Below are positions 14,914-22,479 of a stretch of 28,921 bases of DNA, piece after piece; position 1 is the first letter of the stretch; every line of letters starts with the position of its first letter. The stretch is from positions 1 through 28,921 of the forward strand of contig DGTW01000192.1 in NCBI GenBank assembly GCA_002393835.1, written 5' to 3'. The notes below the pieces were generated by a model. It had not been told where the DNA came from. It worked only from the letters and a program-made list of their open reading frames with translations, and did no database searches. The position numbers were made by a program, and so were the translations under genes. The DNA comes from Treponema sp. UBA4326 (GTDB taxonomy: Bacteria > Spirochaetota > Spirochaetia > Treponematales > Treponemataceae).

Positions 14914-16881
14914 ATGAACTCTAAGGGAATCGCTGCTGTCGCAAAAACTATTCGTAGTCTTTCGATTGACGCTATTCAGAAGGCAAATTCAGGACATCCG
15001 GGTCTTCCGCTGGGCACCGCAGAACTTGCCGCACTTTTGTACGGGGAGGTTTTAAAGCACAACCCCGCAAATTCAAAATGGGCAGACCGTGACCGCTTCG
15101 TACTTTCTGCAGGACACGGCTCAATGCTTTTGTATTCAATCCTTCATCTTGCTGGATACAAAGTTACCCTTGACGACATAAAGAATTTCCGCCAGGTAGG
15201 CTCTCCATGCTGTGGTCATCCGGAGTACGGCCTTTGTGACGGCGTAGAAAATACATCAGGTCCTCTCGGTCAGGGAATTGCCCTTGCCGTAGGTATGGCT
15301 CTAGCTGAGTCAATGCTTGAGGCAAAATACAACACAGCAAACCACAAAATCGTAAATCACTATACTTATGCTCTGGTTGGCGAAGGCTGTCTCGAAGAGG
15401 GCGTTTCATCAGAAGCATCTTCTTTCGCAGGCCACAACAAACTTGGTAAGCTCATCGTCTTCTACGATCAGAACAAAATCTCAATCGACGGCTCAACCGA
15501 CATTACTTTCACAGAGGATATCGGAAAACGCTACGAGGCATACGGCTGGCAGGTTCTTAAAGGGGACATGTACGATGTTGAAGGCGTTGCATCCCTCATC
15601 GAACAGGCCAAAAAAAAAGAAAACAAGCCGACCCTCATCATGCTCAAATCTGTAATCGGTAAATTCGCTCCAAAACAGGGCACTCCTTCAGTTCACGGTG
15701 AGCCTCTTGGAGAAGCTGATGTTGCAGAAACTAAAAAGAACCTGGGCCTTGACCCGGAGAAATTCTTCCAGATTGATGAAGAGGCCGTAAAATATTTCGC
15801 TGACAAAAAAGCAGAATTCGCAAAACGAGAGTCTGACTGGAATGCTGAATTCGCTGCTTGGGCAAAAGAAAACCCGGAGCTTGCAAAAGAATGGAAGGCT
15901 TCTTACGAGGGTACTGCTGATGGCACTGCCGATGACCCTACATACGAAGTCGGAAAATCAGTTGCAACACGAACTGCTTCAGGTGATATGATTAATGCAA
16001 TGGGCTTGCGCTACTCATACCTTGTCGGCGGCTCAGCTGACCTCAAAGGCTCAAACAAATCAGGAATGAAGTGCGACAACGGCACATTCTCACCAGAAAA
16101 CCGCAAAGGACGCTCAATCGAGTTCGGTATCCGAGAATTCGGCATGGCTTCAGAATGTGCGGGCATATCTTTGCACGGCGGCCTTCGCCCATACTGTGCA
16201 ACCTACCTCGTCTTCTCTGACTACATGCGCCCTTCAATCCGACTTGCAGCCCTCATGAAGCAGCCGGTAATCTACGACCTCACTCACGATTCAATCTACC
16301 TCGGTGAGGACGGCCCGACCCATCAGCCAATCGAACAGCTTTCTTCTCTCCGTTCAATTCCGAATTTGCAGGTTTTGCGCCCGGGCGATGCCGAAGAGAC
16401 AGTTGCGGCATGGCACATGGCAATGGAGGCAAAAGACCATCCTGTTCTTTTCGCCCTCACAAGACAGAATGTTCCTGTTTACGCAAAAGAAGACAAAAAC
16501 TGGCGTGAGACAATCAAAAAAGGTGCCTACATCGTAAAAACAGGTGCCGAAAATCCTGATGTCACAATCGTCGCAACAGGCTCAGAAGTGAACATGGCTC
16601 TGGAAGCTGCCGCAAAAGTAAGCGGAAAGGCTGTCCGGGTTGTCTCAATCCTCGACAAGAACCTCTTTGAGTCACAGAGCGAAGATTTCCAAAAAAAGAT
16701 TCTCGGAAAAGGCCGCGTAATCGTAGCCGAAGCCGGATGCAAGACTGGCTGGGAAGCTTATGTCTCAAGCAAAAAAGACTTGTTCACGATTGACCATTTC
16801 GGTGAGTCAGGTCCTGCAAAGAAAGTAGCAGAGCATTTCGGCTTCACAAGTGATAAACTTGCGGAGTTGATTAACGCTTAG
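14914..16881 (+). CDS. tkt: Transketolase
   Basis: A 655-residue enzyme, the normal length. ATG 14914 is chosen over an in-frame ATG at 14887 because AGGAGGG precedes it. It transfers a two-carbon ketol unit between sugar phosphates in the non-oxidative pentose phosphate pathway, using thiamine diphosphate and a divalent metal. Visible motifs include KANSGHPGLPLG, SAGHGSMLLY, SGPLGQG, the cofactor-binding GEGCLEEG with YDQNKISIDG, and GSADLKGSN. The catalytic-glutamate motif GIREFGM and the FSDYMRPSIRLAALM and THDSIYLGEDGPTHQP segments are also intact. All domains (PP, Pyr and C-terminal) are complete. It probably has its own transcript and ends at a long convergent hairpin element shared with lgt. 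Confidence 0.97.
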   Translation: MNSKGIAAVAKTIRSLSIDAIQKANSGHPGLPLGTAELAALLYGEVLKHNPANSKWADRDRFVLSAGHGSMLLYSILHLAGYKVTLDDIKNFRQVGSPCCGHPEYGLCDGVENTSGPLGQGIALAVGMALAESMLEAKYNTANHKIVNHYTYALVGEGCLEEGVSSEASSFAGHNKLGKLIVFYDQNKISIDGSTDITFTEDIGKRYEAYGWQVLKGDMYDVEGVASLIEQAKKKENKPTLIMLKSVIGKFAPKQGTPSVHGEPLGEADVAETKKNLGLDPEKFFQIDEEAVKYFADKKAEFAKRESDWNAEFAAWAKENPELAKEWKASYEGTADGTADDPTYEVGKSVATRTASGDMINAMGLRYSYLVGGSADLKGSNKSGMKCDNGTFSPENRKGRSIEFGIREFGMASECAGISLHGGLRPYCATYLVFSDYMRPSIRLAALMKQPVIYDLTHDSIYLGEDGPTHQPIEQLSSLRSIPNLQVLRPGDAEETVAAWHMAMEAKDHPVLFALTRQNVPVYAKEDKNWRETIKKGAYIVKTGAENPDVTIVATGSEVNMALEAAAKVSGKAVRVVSILDKNLFESQSEDFQKKILGKGRVIVAEAGCKTGWEAYVSSKKDLFTIDHFGESGPAKKVAEHFGFTSDKLAELINA

Positions 16882-17058
16882 TCTTTCGGAATAAAACAGA
16901 ATTATCGAACATAAAAAAAACAGGCTCCCGTCGTGAACCTGTCCCGAACCTCGCAGTGAGCAAAGCTCAGGCGAGCTCGTGCCAGAACCACGACTCCGCC
17001 TGTTTTTTTTGCTTTTATCGGCTAGGTTCGGTTTTATTCGAACTATTTAGCGTTAATC
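16869..17058. repeat. Long imperfect inverted repeat between tkt and lgt
   Basis: Left-arm blocks GATTAACGCT (16869-16878, the last codons of tkt), AATAAAAC (16890-16897), AAAAAAAACAGGC (16913-16925) and GTCGTG (16930-16935) have exact complements in reverse order. The complements lie at 17049-17058, 17031-17038, 16998-17010 and 16989-16994. The arms span about 67-70 bases each with gaps. On the minus strand the right arm reads EKLINAK and a stop, reminiscent of the transketolase end ELINA and a stop. Confidence 0.6.
16913..17010. terminator. Bidirectional terminator with branched inner hairpin
   Basis: The outer stem AAAAAAAACAGGC/GCCTGTTTTTTTT gives a U-tract in both directions. Inside are GTCGTG/CACGAC and an apical hairpin, CTCGC-AG-TGAGC-AAA-GCTCA-G-GCGAG (16950-16975). 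The enclosed region of about 72 bases is far longer than a normal terminator loop. It lies between convergent tkt and lgt. Confidence 0.65.
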
Positions 17059-17101
17059 AGCTTCTCAAAGATTTTTCAGGCATAGAAAAATTGGCGTAAA
17101 A

Positions 17102-17184
17102 CAGTTTTCAGTTTTCCACTTTCAGCTTTCCGTTTTCAGTTTTCAACTTTCAACTTTCAACTTTCAGTTTTCCACTTTCCGTTT
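17102..17184. repeat. Degenerate heptanucleotide tandem repeat
   Basis: Twelve head-to-tail units of a CARYTTT-like heptamer (CAGTTTT, CCACTTT, CAGCTTT, CCGTTTT, CAACTTT and so on) run through 17102-17184; the last unit is one base short. Three consecutive CAACTTT units (17144-17164) are identical. The repeat contains the stop codon and final codons of lgt on the minus strand. Polymerase slippage here would alter the lgt C-terminus. Confidence 0.8.
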
Positions 17185-18150
17185 CAACATCCATCCCGTC
17201 ACTGCCACTCCAATTCCTCCGAGAATCATCAGGAAGCACAGAATCTGGCCTGTGGAGATGTTCAGCAGGCTTGTGTTCATGTAGATTGGGGCATTTGTGT
17301 CTGCAGCGATACGGTAGCCTATGTCTGCGTCCGGTTCACGGAAGTACTCGATGAAAAAGCGGAAGATGCCGTAGCCTGCGGTGTAGATGCCGCCTGAAAA
17401 TCCGTCGAAAGGCTTCTTTTTGTGCAGGAGCCAGATGATTGAAAAGAGAACTAGACCCTCGAAAAAGGCTTCGTAGAGCTGACTTGGATGGCGGGGAAGA
17501 TTGACAAGGGCCGTATTTGCTTCCATTCCGATTTTCTGCATGAATTCACGCACCCAGGGCAATGAGGATGAGAATTTTTCGGCGTGGGGGAAGACCATGC
17601 CCCAGGGGGCTGTGGTAATGCGACCGTAAAGCTCGCCGTTCATAAAGTTTCCGATTCGGCCAAAGGTGTAGCCAAGGGGAATTGCCGTTACCATTGCGTC
17701 AGACCATTTGAAAAAAGATACTTTGTGCCGCCAGCACCAGAAAATCATTCCCAAAAGGCCGCCGATAAAGCCACCGTGGTAGCTCATACCGGCAAGGCCC
17801 GTAAAGCGGCCGTTCTGAAAGGGCCAGAAAATCAGCCAGGGCTTTTTGAAATAAATTCCAGATGTGTCATAGACTAGAGTTGAGAAAACCCGGGCGCCAA
17901 TCAGCAGGAAAACGATTCCTGTGGCAATGAAGCTGAAAATATCGTCTTCGCTGGCCTTTCTCAAAGTGCCGTCAGCCTTTGTTGAGTCCAGAGCACCTTC
18001 CTTCAGCAATTTTTTGAGGACAAAAAAGGCCGTTCCAAAAGCGAAGATGTACATGAGGCCGTACCAGCGGAGCAAAGACAAAAAGGGCAGGCCTGGGAAA
18101 ATCTCCGGGTGAATCCAACTTGGATAATTTATGTAGAGTGGTAAAATCAT
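17164..18150 (-). CDS. lgt: Prolipoprotein diacylglyceryl transferase
   Basis: A 328-residue inner-membrane enzyme that transfers diacylglyceryl from phosphatidylglycerol to the lipobox cysteine of prolipoproteins. It carries about seven transmembrane helices, the N-terminal periplasmic region, YHGGFIGGLLG and the signature GRIGNFMNGELYGR, followed by HPSQLYEAFFEG. It is somewhat longer than the typical 260-290 residues. The ATG at 18150 overlaps the stop of the MinD-like gene (ATGA), so translation is coupled. The last six codons (KRKVEN) and stop lie within the heptamer repeat. Its substrates in this window include the lipoproteins at 1302 and 3053. Confidence 0.96.
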   Translation of the reverse strand: MILPLYINYPSWIHPEIFPGLPFLSLLRWYGLMYIFAFGTAFFVLKKLLKEGALDSTKADGTLRKASEDDIFSFIATGIVFLLIGARVFSTLVYDTSGIYFKKPWLIFWPFQNGRFTGLAGMSYHGGFIGGLLGMIFWCWRHKVSFFKWSDAMVTAIPLGYTFGRIGNFMNGELYGRITTAPWGMVFPHAEKFSSSLPWVREFMQKIGMEANTALVNLPRHPSQLYEAFFEGLVLFSIIWLLHKKKPFDGFSGGIYTAGYGIFRFFIEYFREPDADIGYRIAADTNAPIYMNTSLLNISTGQILCFLMILGGIGVAVTGWMLKRKVEN

Positions 18151-19262
18151 AATTTGAATCCTTGTTTTGCCGCCTTAACCAGGCGGGCTTTTAGCATTGT
18201 ATTCTCGTTTTTGAGCTGGGCCAGCTCGTACTGCTGAGTTTTTATCATTTCTGCAAGCTCGCTGACACTAAGTGCACCAGAACCAACCAAATCCTCAACA
18301 TAAGAAAGTTTTGCCGAATAATCGTCGCTTGCCTCTTCATTTGCCATTTCAAAGCTTTCGTCAAAATCAAGCTTCTCTGCCTGCATGATTTTATCCGCAA
18401 TTCGGAAAATTGCCTGGGCAAGGACTGAATTGGGCTTGTAGACAGTGACCGGCAGGCTTGAAGAAAGGGCCTTGTCCTGCATTGAATCCCGGTACATTAC
18501 GCCAAGGGACTCAACTTCAAGACCAAGGTACTGCTGGCAAGAACGGCGGATTTTCTGAGCCTTGTCGGCATCTTTCGGCTCGTCAATCATGTTCATAATA
18601 AGGCGAGGCCGGAACTGGGAAAGACGACGCCTGAATTTTTCGCCGTTTTCGGGATCAATTTCGTTAATTTTTTCGATAAGTTTCGGAATGTATAATTTTT
18701 GAAGTGAAGCCGAATCGCTCCTAAGCCTTGTGATGAAGTCAGCGGCCTTGGAATTTTTTTTGAAAGTAGCCGCCATGAGACGGAAGACAGCATTTTTGAG
18801 AAAGAGATAGCCATTCAGCGTTGCCGTAACGGTAGGAGCCGTGACGATGATTCCCTGAGGTGAAGTGAGGAAGAGATCAAGGATAGTAAGGTGAGTTCCA
18901 GCTCCCAAATCGACAATCAAATAATCAGCATCAACGCTGTGGAATTTTTTGATGAGGGCATTTTTTTGAGCCACCTTGAGCGCGCTTAAACCTGGAATTT
19001 CTGAATCGCCCGCAATGAAACTTACATTTTTGTAATCTGTGGGCATGATTATATCTTCAAATTTAGACTCTCCCGTAAGGAAAGTTCCTATTCCTTTTTT
19101 AGGTGAATTTTGACCGATAACAAGATGAAGGTTTGAAGCTCCCAAGTCCAAATCAGCGAGAACGACTTTTTTTCCCGCCTGACCAAGAGCTATTGCTAAA
19201 TTTGCGGAGAGAAGGCTTTTTCCAACACCGCCTTTGCCGCTTGCCACTGGAATAATTTGCAT
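18147..19262 (-). CDS. MinD/FlhG-like P-loop ATPase
   Basis: A 371-residue protein. The deviant Walker A motif is SGKGGVGKS (K10 and K15), followed by VLADLDLGASN and the Walker B region ADYLIVDLGAGTHLT. This places it in the MinD/ParA/FlhG group, whose ATP-dependent dimers position proteins or large machines at membranes or on DNA. The region FKKNSKAADFITRLR is a family-typical helical insert. The C-terminus (about 325-371) is a Leu-rich coiled coil (LAEMIKTQQYELAQLKNEN) rather than a MinD membrane helix, suggesting a partner-binding tail. It is in one operon with lgt, not with flagellar genes. The ATG has no Shine-Dalgarno; TATAAT lies seven bases before it. Confidence 0.85.
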   Translation of the reverse strand: MQIIPVASGKGGVGKSLLSANLAIALGQAGKKVVLADLDLGASNLHLVIGQNSPKKGIGTFLTGESKFEDIIMPTDYKNVSFIAGDSEIPGLSALKVAQKNALIKKFHSVDADYLIVDLGAGTHLTILDLFLTSPQGIIVTAPTVTATLNGYLFLKNAVFRLMAATFKKNSKAADFITRLRSDSASLQKLYIPKLIEKINEIDPENGEKFRRRLSQFRPRLIMNMIDEPKDADKAQKIRRSCQQYLGLEVESLGVMYRDSMQDKALSSSLPVTVYKPNSVLAQAIFRIADKIMQAEKLDFDESFEMANEEASDDYSAKLSYVEDLVGSGALSVSELAEMIKTQQYELAQLKNENTMLKARLVKAAKQGFKL

Positions 19263-19269
19263 AAAGTTG

Positions 19270-19298
19270 ATTATAACACACTTTTCTTTCTTTATAAA
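19270..19298 (-). promoter_or_regulatory. Probable leaderless promoter for the MinD-like gene
   Basis: On the minus strand: TTTATA (weak -35), 17-base spacer, perfect TATAAT (19275-19270), then CAACTTT and ATG at 19262. Transcription should start at or within a base or two of the ATG. Confidence 0.5.
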
Positions 19299-19300
19299 GA

Positions 19301-19329
19301 TTGATTTTTATCCTATAGAAACATAAAAT
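19301..19329 (+). promoter_or_regulatory. Promoter for the S41 protease gene
   Basis: TTGATT (19301-19306), 17-base spacer, TAAAAT (19324-19329), nine bases before ATG 19339. The leader would be only a few bases. It lies back-to-back with the leftward promoter at 19270-19298. Confidence 0.45.
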
Positions 19330-19338
19330 GGGATTAGT

Positions 19339-20823
19339 ATGAAAAATTTTGAATCATGTCTAAAACGAATAAATTCACTTCTTTTGATTTTTATAATTGC
19401 CATTCTTGCATCCCAGTGCTTTGCCCAGTCAAGTTCAGATTCTGCAACTGAAAAAACAAGTAAATCACGCCAATATATGGAAGTTATGAACGGCGTTTTC
19501 GATTTCGTCCAGAGAAATTATGTTGATGAAGTCGATCCTCAGGTTTTGTATGAGGGTGCCCTAAAAGGCATAATGGAAGCCCTTAAAGACCCATACACCG
19601 TTTACCTCGACAAATCAAGTTTCCGCAACATAAACGACACGACTTCAGGCTCTTTCGGCGGCGTTGGCCTGCAAATTTCAAAACCGATAGAGACAAGCCC
19701 CGAAAAACCAGCCTTTGTCGAAGTCGCCTCCCCGGTTGAAGACACACCTGGATTCAGGGCAGGAATTTTAGCCGGAGACTTAATCATCTCAATCAACGGA
19801 ACTGACACTTCCACCATCACCATGGAACAGGTTTTGGACATGCTCCGGGGAAAGGTCGGAGAGAGCGTTGACTTGGTTATCCGCCGTGGAAAGAACATGG
19901 AATTCCCGGTAACGCTGGTCCGGGCGATAATCGAAGTCCCGACAGTCAAATACGGCATGATTGAAGGCACAAAAATCGGATACGTGCGCCTAATCGAATT
20001 CACACCACAGACAGTTGAGCGCATGCAGGAAGCCTTGGATTCATTCGCAAGCAATTTTGCCACCAGCCTTATCATTGACTTGCGAAACAACCCGGGCGGA
20101 CTTATCACCAGTGCCGCCGACATCGCAGACAAATTCATCGACAACGGGCCGATTGTCTCGACAAAAAGCCGCCTTTCATTTGAGAATTCTGTTTTTACAG
20201 CCACGGCAAAAAAGACAAAAATCCGCAACATGCCCATTGTCGTCCTCATCAACAAGGGAAGTGCCTCCGCCTCTGAAATCGTAAGCGGAGCACTAAAAGA
20301 CAATCACCTGGCTTACCTTGTTGGCCAGAGAACTTACGGAAAAGGCTCTGTTCAGCAGGTTCTTCCCCTTTCTTCAACGGACGGAATCAAAATTACCATG
20401 GCCCGTTACTACACTCCCAGCGATGTAAACATCGATAAAATCGGAATTCCCCCGGACAGGGAAATTTTATTCCCGGTTTTGAGCGAGGAAGGCGAAAAGC
20501 AGTACCTGGAGCTTTACAAGTCAACTGAGATTGCAGATTTCGTTGACGGCCGTTCAGATTTGAGCGAAAAGCAGATTAGCGATTTTGCAAAAACCTTAAA
20601 GAAGAAATACAGTGAAATTGACGAAGCCAGCCTGAGAAAACTCGTCCGAAATGAAGTCAACAAAACGAAAGGAACCATGCTCTACGACCTGGACTACGAT
20701 ATCCAGCTTAACGAAGCCATTTCTATTCTTCAAAATGAAAATTTCAGCGAGCTTATAAAAAACACAAAGACTCTCAAAGAATTGCAGGAACTGGCTGTAC
20801 TTGAAGAAAAAGAGAAAAAATAG
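19339..20823 (+). CDS. CtpA-type S41 carboxyl-terminal processing protease
   Basis: A 494-residue protein with an N-terminal hydrophobic signal or anchor (residues 14-29, ending CFAQ). A PDZ domain follows (about 105-185; GGVGLQISK, GILAGDLIISINGTDTS), then the S41 catalytic core. The segment KGSASASEIV carries the probable nucleophile S310, and TYGKGSVQ carries K335 and Q339. This 25-residue Ser-Lys and four-residue Lys-Gln spacing is that of CtpB/CtpA Ser-Lys dyad enzymes. Such proteases trim or degrade periplasmic proteins from the C-terminal end. The tail (about 395-494) is helical and charged. The gene heads a rightward run with rsmE directly abutting. Confidence 0.94.
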   Translation: MKNFESCLKRINSLLLIFIIAILASQCFAQSSSDSATEKTSKSRQYMEVMNGVFDFVQRNYVDEVDPQVLYEGALKGIMEALKDPYTVYLDKSSFRNINDTTSGSFGGVGLQISKPIETSPEKPAFVEVASPVEDTPGFRAGILAGDLIISINGTDTSTITMEQVLDMLRGKVGESVDLVIRRGKNMEFPVTLVRAIIEVPTVKYGMIEGTKIGYVRLIEFTPQTVERMQEALDSFASNFATSLIIDLRNNPGGLITSAADIADKFIDNGPIVSTKSRLSFENSVFTATAKKTKIRNMPIVVLINKGSASASEIVSGALKDNHLAYLVGQRTYGKGSVQQVLPLSSTDGIKITMARYYTPSDVNIDKIGIPPDREILFPVLSEEGEKQYLELYKSTEIADFVDGRSDLSEKQISDFAKTLKKKYSEIDEASLRKLVRNEVNKTKGTMLYDLDYDIQLNEAISILQNENFSELIKNTKTLKELQELAVLEEKEKK

Positions 20824-21633
20824 TTGAGACAGTACATTTCTCAAAAAAATATTGATTCCGACGGTCTTCTCACAATAATCGGAAAGGATTACCGTTACCT
20901 TCGAAATGTCCTCAGACTCAAAAATGGCGACATGATTTACGCTCGCCTTCCCTCTGGAGAATTACAGAGCATGACGGTCTGCAAAATTGACGAAAAAGGC
21001 AAGAAAATCATTTTGCAAGTCTGTGACATTCTTGAAGGACAGGAAGGAGAAAACCAGCCGGAAGAAACGGCTTCAATTGAAGCTACAGAATTCACTCTTT
21101 TTATGGCCCTTCCAAAATCATCCAAATTCGATTTGATTGTCCGCCAGGCAACCGAGTGCGGAGTGGCAAGAATCATTCCTGTTCAGACAGAGTTTTCCCA
21201 AAAGGGCAGCGAGAAAATCAATTTCCGCTCTGACCGCTTTGAGAGAATCATAAAAGAAGCCCGCCAGCAAAGCGGAAGCCCCGTAAACACCGTCATCAGT
21301 GACTGCATGAGCCTGTCTCAAGCCTGCCAGCTCTGGCAAAATGAAACAGAAAGCCTTTCACAATCAGAAAAACTCGCCCTAGTTCTCTACGAGCGTAATG
21401 AATCCACGGTAACTATCCGGGAAGCAGCCGACAGCCTTCATTCAGCATTTTCTGGAGAAGCAAACTTCACTAAAAAAATCGCTCTTTTTTGCGGAAGTGA
21501 AGGCGGCCTTTCCCCGCTTGAAATAGCAGCCCTGCAAAAATCAGGTTTTCTTTCCGTTCACTTAAAGACCAATATCCTTCGCTGTGAAACCGCCGCCCTC
21601 TATGGAATTGCCGCCATTCAGTCCTTATTGTAA
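20824..21633 (+). CDS. rsmE: 16S rRNA (uracil-1498-N3)-methyltransferase
   Basis: A 269-residue SPOUT methyltransferase. It begins with TTG at 20824, directly after the TAG of the protease gene, so initiation is probably by termination-reinitiation. The N-terminal PUA-like domain (YRYLRNVLRLKNGD) precedes the knotted domain with KSSKFDLIVRQATECGV, QSGSPV, FCGSEGGLSPLEI and NILRCETAALYGI. The usual R-I-L-R-x-E-T-A motif is present with Asn in first place. The enzyme methylates U1498 in the 30S decoding region. It is longer than the common 240-250 residues because of a loop around 72-88 (EGQEGENQPEE). Confidence 0.95.
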   Translation: MRQYISQKNIDSDGLLTIIGKDYRYLRNVLRLKNGDMIYARLPSGELQSMTVCKIDEKGKKIILQVCDILEGQEGENQPEETASIEATEFTLFMALPKSSKFDLIVRQATECGVARIIPVQTEFSQKGSEKINFRSDRFERIIKEARQQSGSPVNTVISDCMSLSQACQLWQNETESLSQSEKLALVLYERNESTVTIREAADSLHSAFSGEANFTKKIALFCGSEGGLSPLEIAALQKSGFLSVHLKTNILRCETAALYGIAAIQSLL

Positions 21634-21685
21634 TCCCAGCAAATCTATGCTAATCTGTGGATAAATTAAAAAAGAGAGTCTAAAA

Positions 21686-22477
21686 ATGACCAGAATAGAA
21701 TTGCTTGGCGTGCCTGTTGATGTATGCCGTCCGGAAAATCTCGAAGAAGAAATAATGAAAATCCTCGAAAAACCCGGAACCAAGCAGATTGTTTTCCTTA
21801 CTATTTGGGATTTGCTCAAGGCCCGCAATAAAAAAAAGGACCTGGGTGATTGTCTTCGGAATGCCGATTTGATTCTCCCAATCTCAAAAAGCATTTTAAA
21901 AGGAGCGCGTTTTCTCAAACTGCAAGTTCCTGTGCGCTACAATCCCTTCACCGCAGTCATTCAGATTCTCAACGCCCTGGACAGCCACTATAAATCACTT
22001 TACATGCTGGGAGCACGCAAAAAAACCCTTCAAAAAGCCGAGCACAATGTTCACGATACTTTCCGGGAACTGCGGATTGTGGGCCGCTATGTAGGCTATT
22101 TTCCAAAAAGTGCCGAAGAAAATGTCGTTCAGGCTATTCACAAGGCCTCCCCTTCCCTTGTCATCGTCAGCGACGGCATCAAAGAAAAAAATCTTTGGTC
22201 TTATCACCGCCGGGACAAATTCTCTTCAAGCATCTTTTTGTACTACAGGGACTGCCTTGGCATCTTTGCGGGACGAATCCGAAGGGTAAACGAAAAAACC
22301 TTCGATGCCGGAAAAGAAATCTGGAACGAGATAGGCCACAGCCCCCTCAAAATCTTCTTGATTTTCCCCTACATCTGGTACAAGATTCTGCTGATTTTTA
22401 CCCGGCTCTTCAAAAAAGGCAAAAAAACAGAAGACGGAATTTACCATGTTGAAAGCCTGGAGAAAAAAGAAAGCTGA
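21686..22477 (+). CDS. Divergent WecG/TagA/CpsF-like glycosyltransferase-fold protein
   Basis: A 263-residue protein. The opening RIELLGVPVDVCRPENLEEEI, the central YMLGARKKTLQKAEHN (a counterpart of the LGG-x-x-x motif) and RELRIVGRYVGYF match the WecG/TagA/CpsF family. Family members add N-acetylmannosaminuronic acid or N-acetylmannosamine to lipid-linked sugars. Key motifs are altered, however. The usual T-P-N-x-D-H is TIWDL (T39-D42), the P-D-G motif is PIS (65-67), and the G-x-P-K-Q-E-x-W segment is SDGIKEKNLW. The C-terminal part has a hydrophobic, membrane-associated stretch (IFLIFPYIWYKILLIFTRLF). It may be an inactive or repurposed member. The gap to the next gene is two bases, so they are co-translated. 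Confidence 0.7.
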   Translation: MTRIELLGVPVDVCRPENLEEEIMKILEKPGTKQIVFLTIWDLLKARNKKKDLGDCLRNADLILPISKSILKGARFLKLQVPVRYNPFTAVIQILNALDSHYKSLYMLGARKKTLQKAEHNVHDTFRELRIVGRYVGYFPKSAEENVVQAIHKASPSLVIVSDGIKEKNLWSYHRRDKFSSSIFLYYRDCLGIFAGRIRRVNEKTFDAGKEIWNEIGHSPLKIFLIFPYIWYKILLIFTRLFKKGKKTEDGIYHVESLEKKES

Positions 22478-22479
22478 AA

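Noticed and set aside
2131..16941. GGCTCCC-N2-CGTGAACCTG occurs at 2131-2149 and again at 16923-16941, suggesting a dispersed repeat.
   Set aside because: Seventeen of 19 matching bases is expected a few times by chance when all positions on both strands of a 29-kb window are compared, and the flanks do not match.
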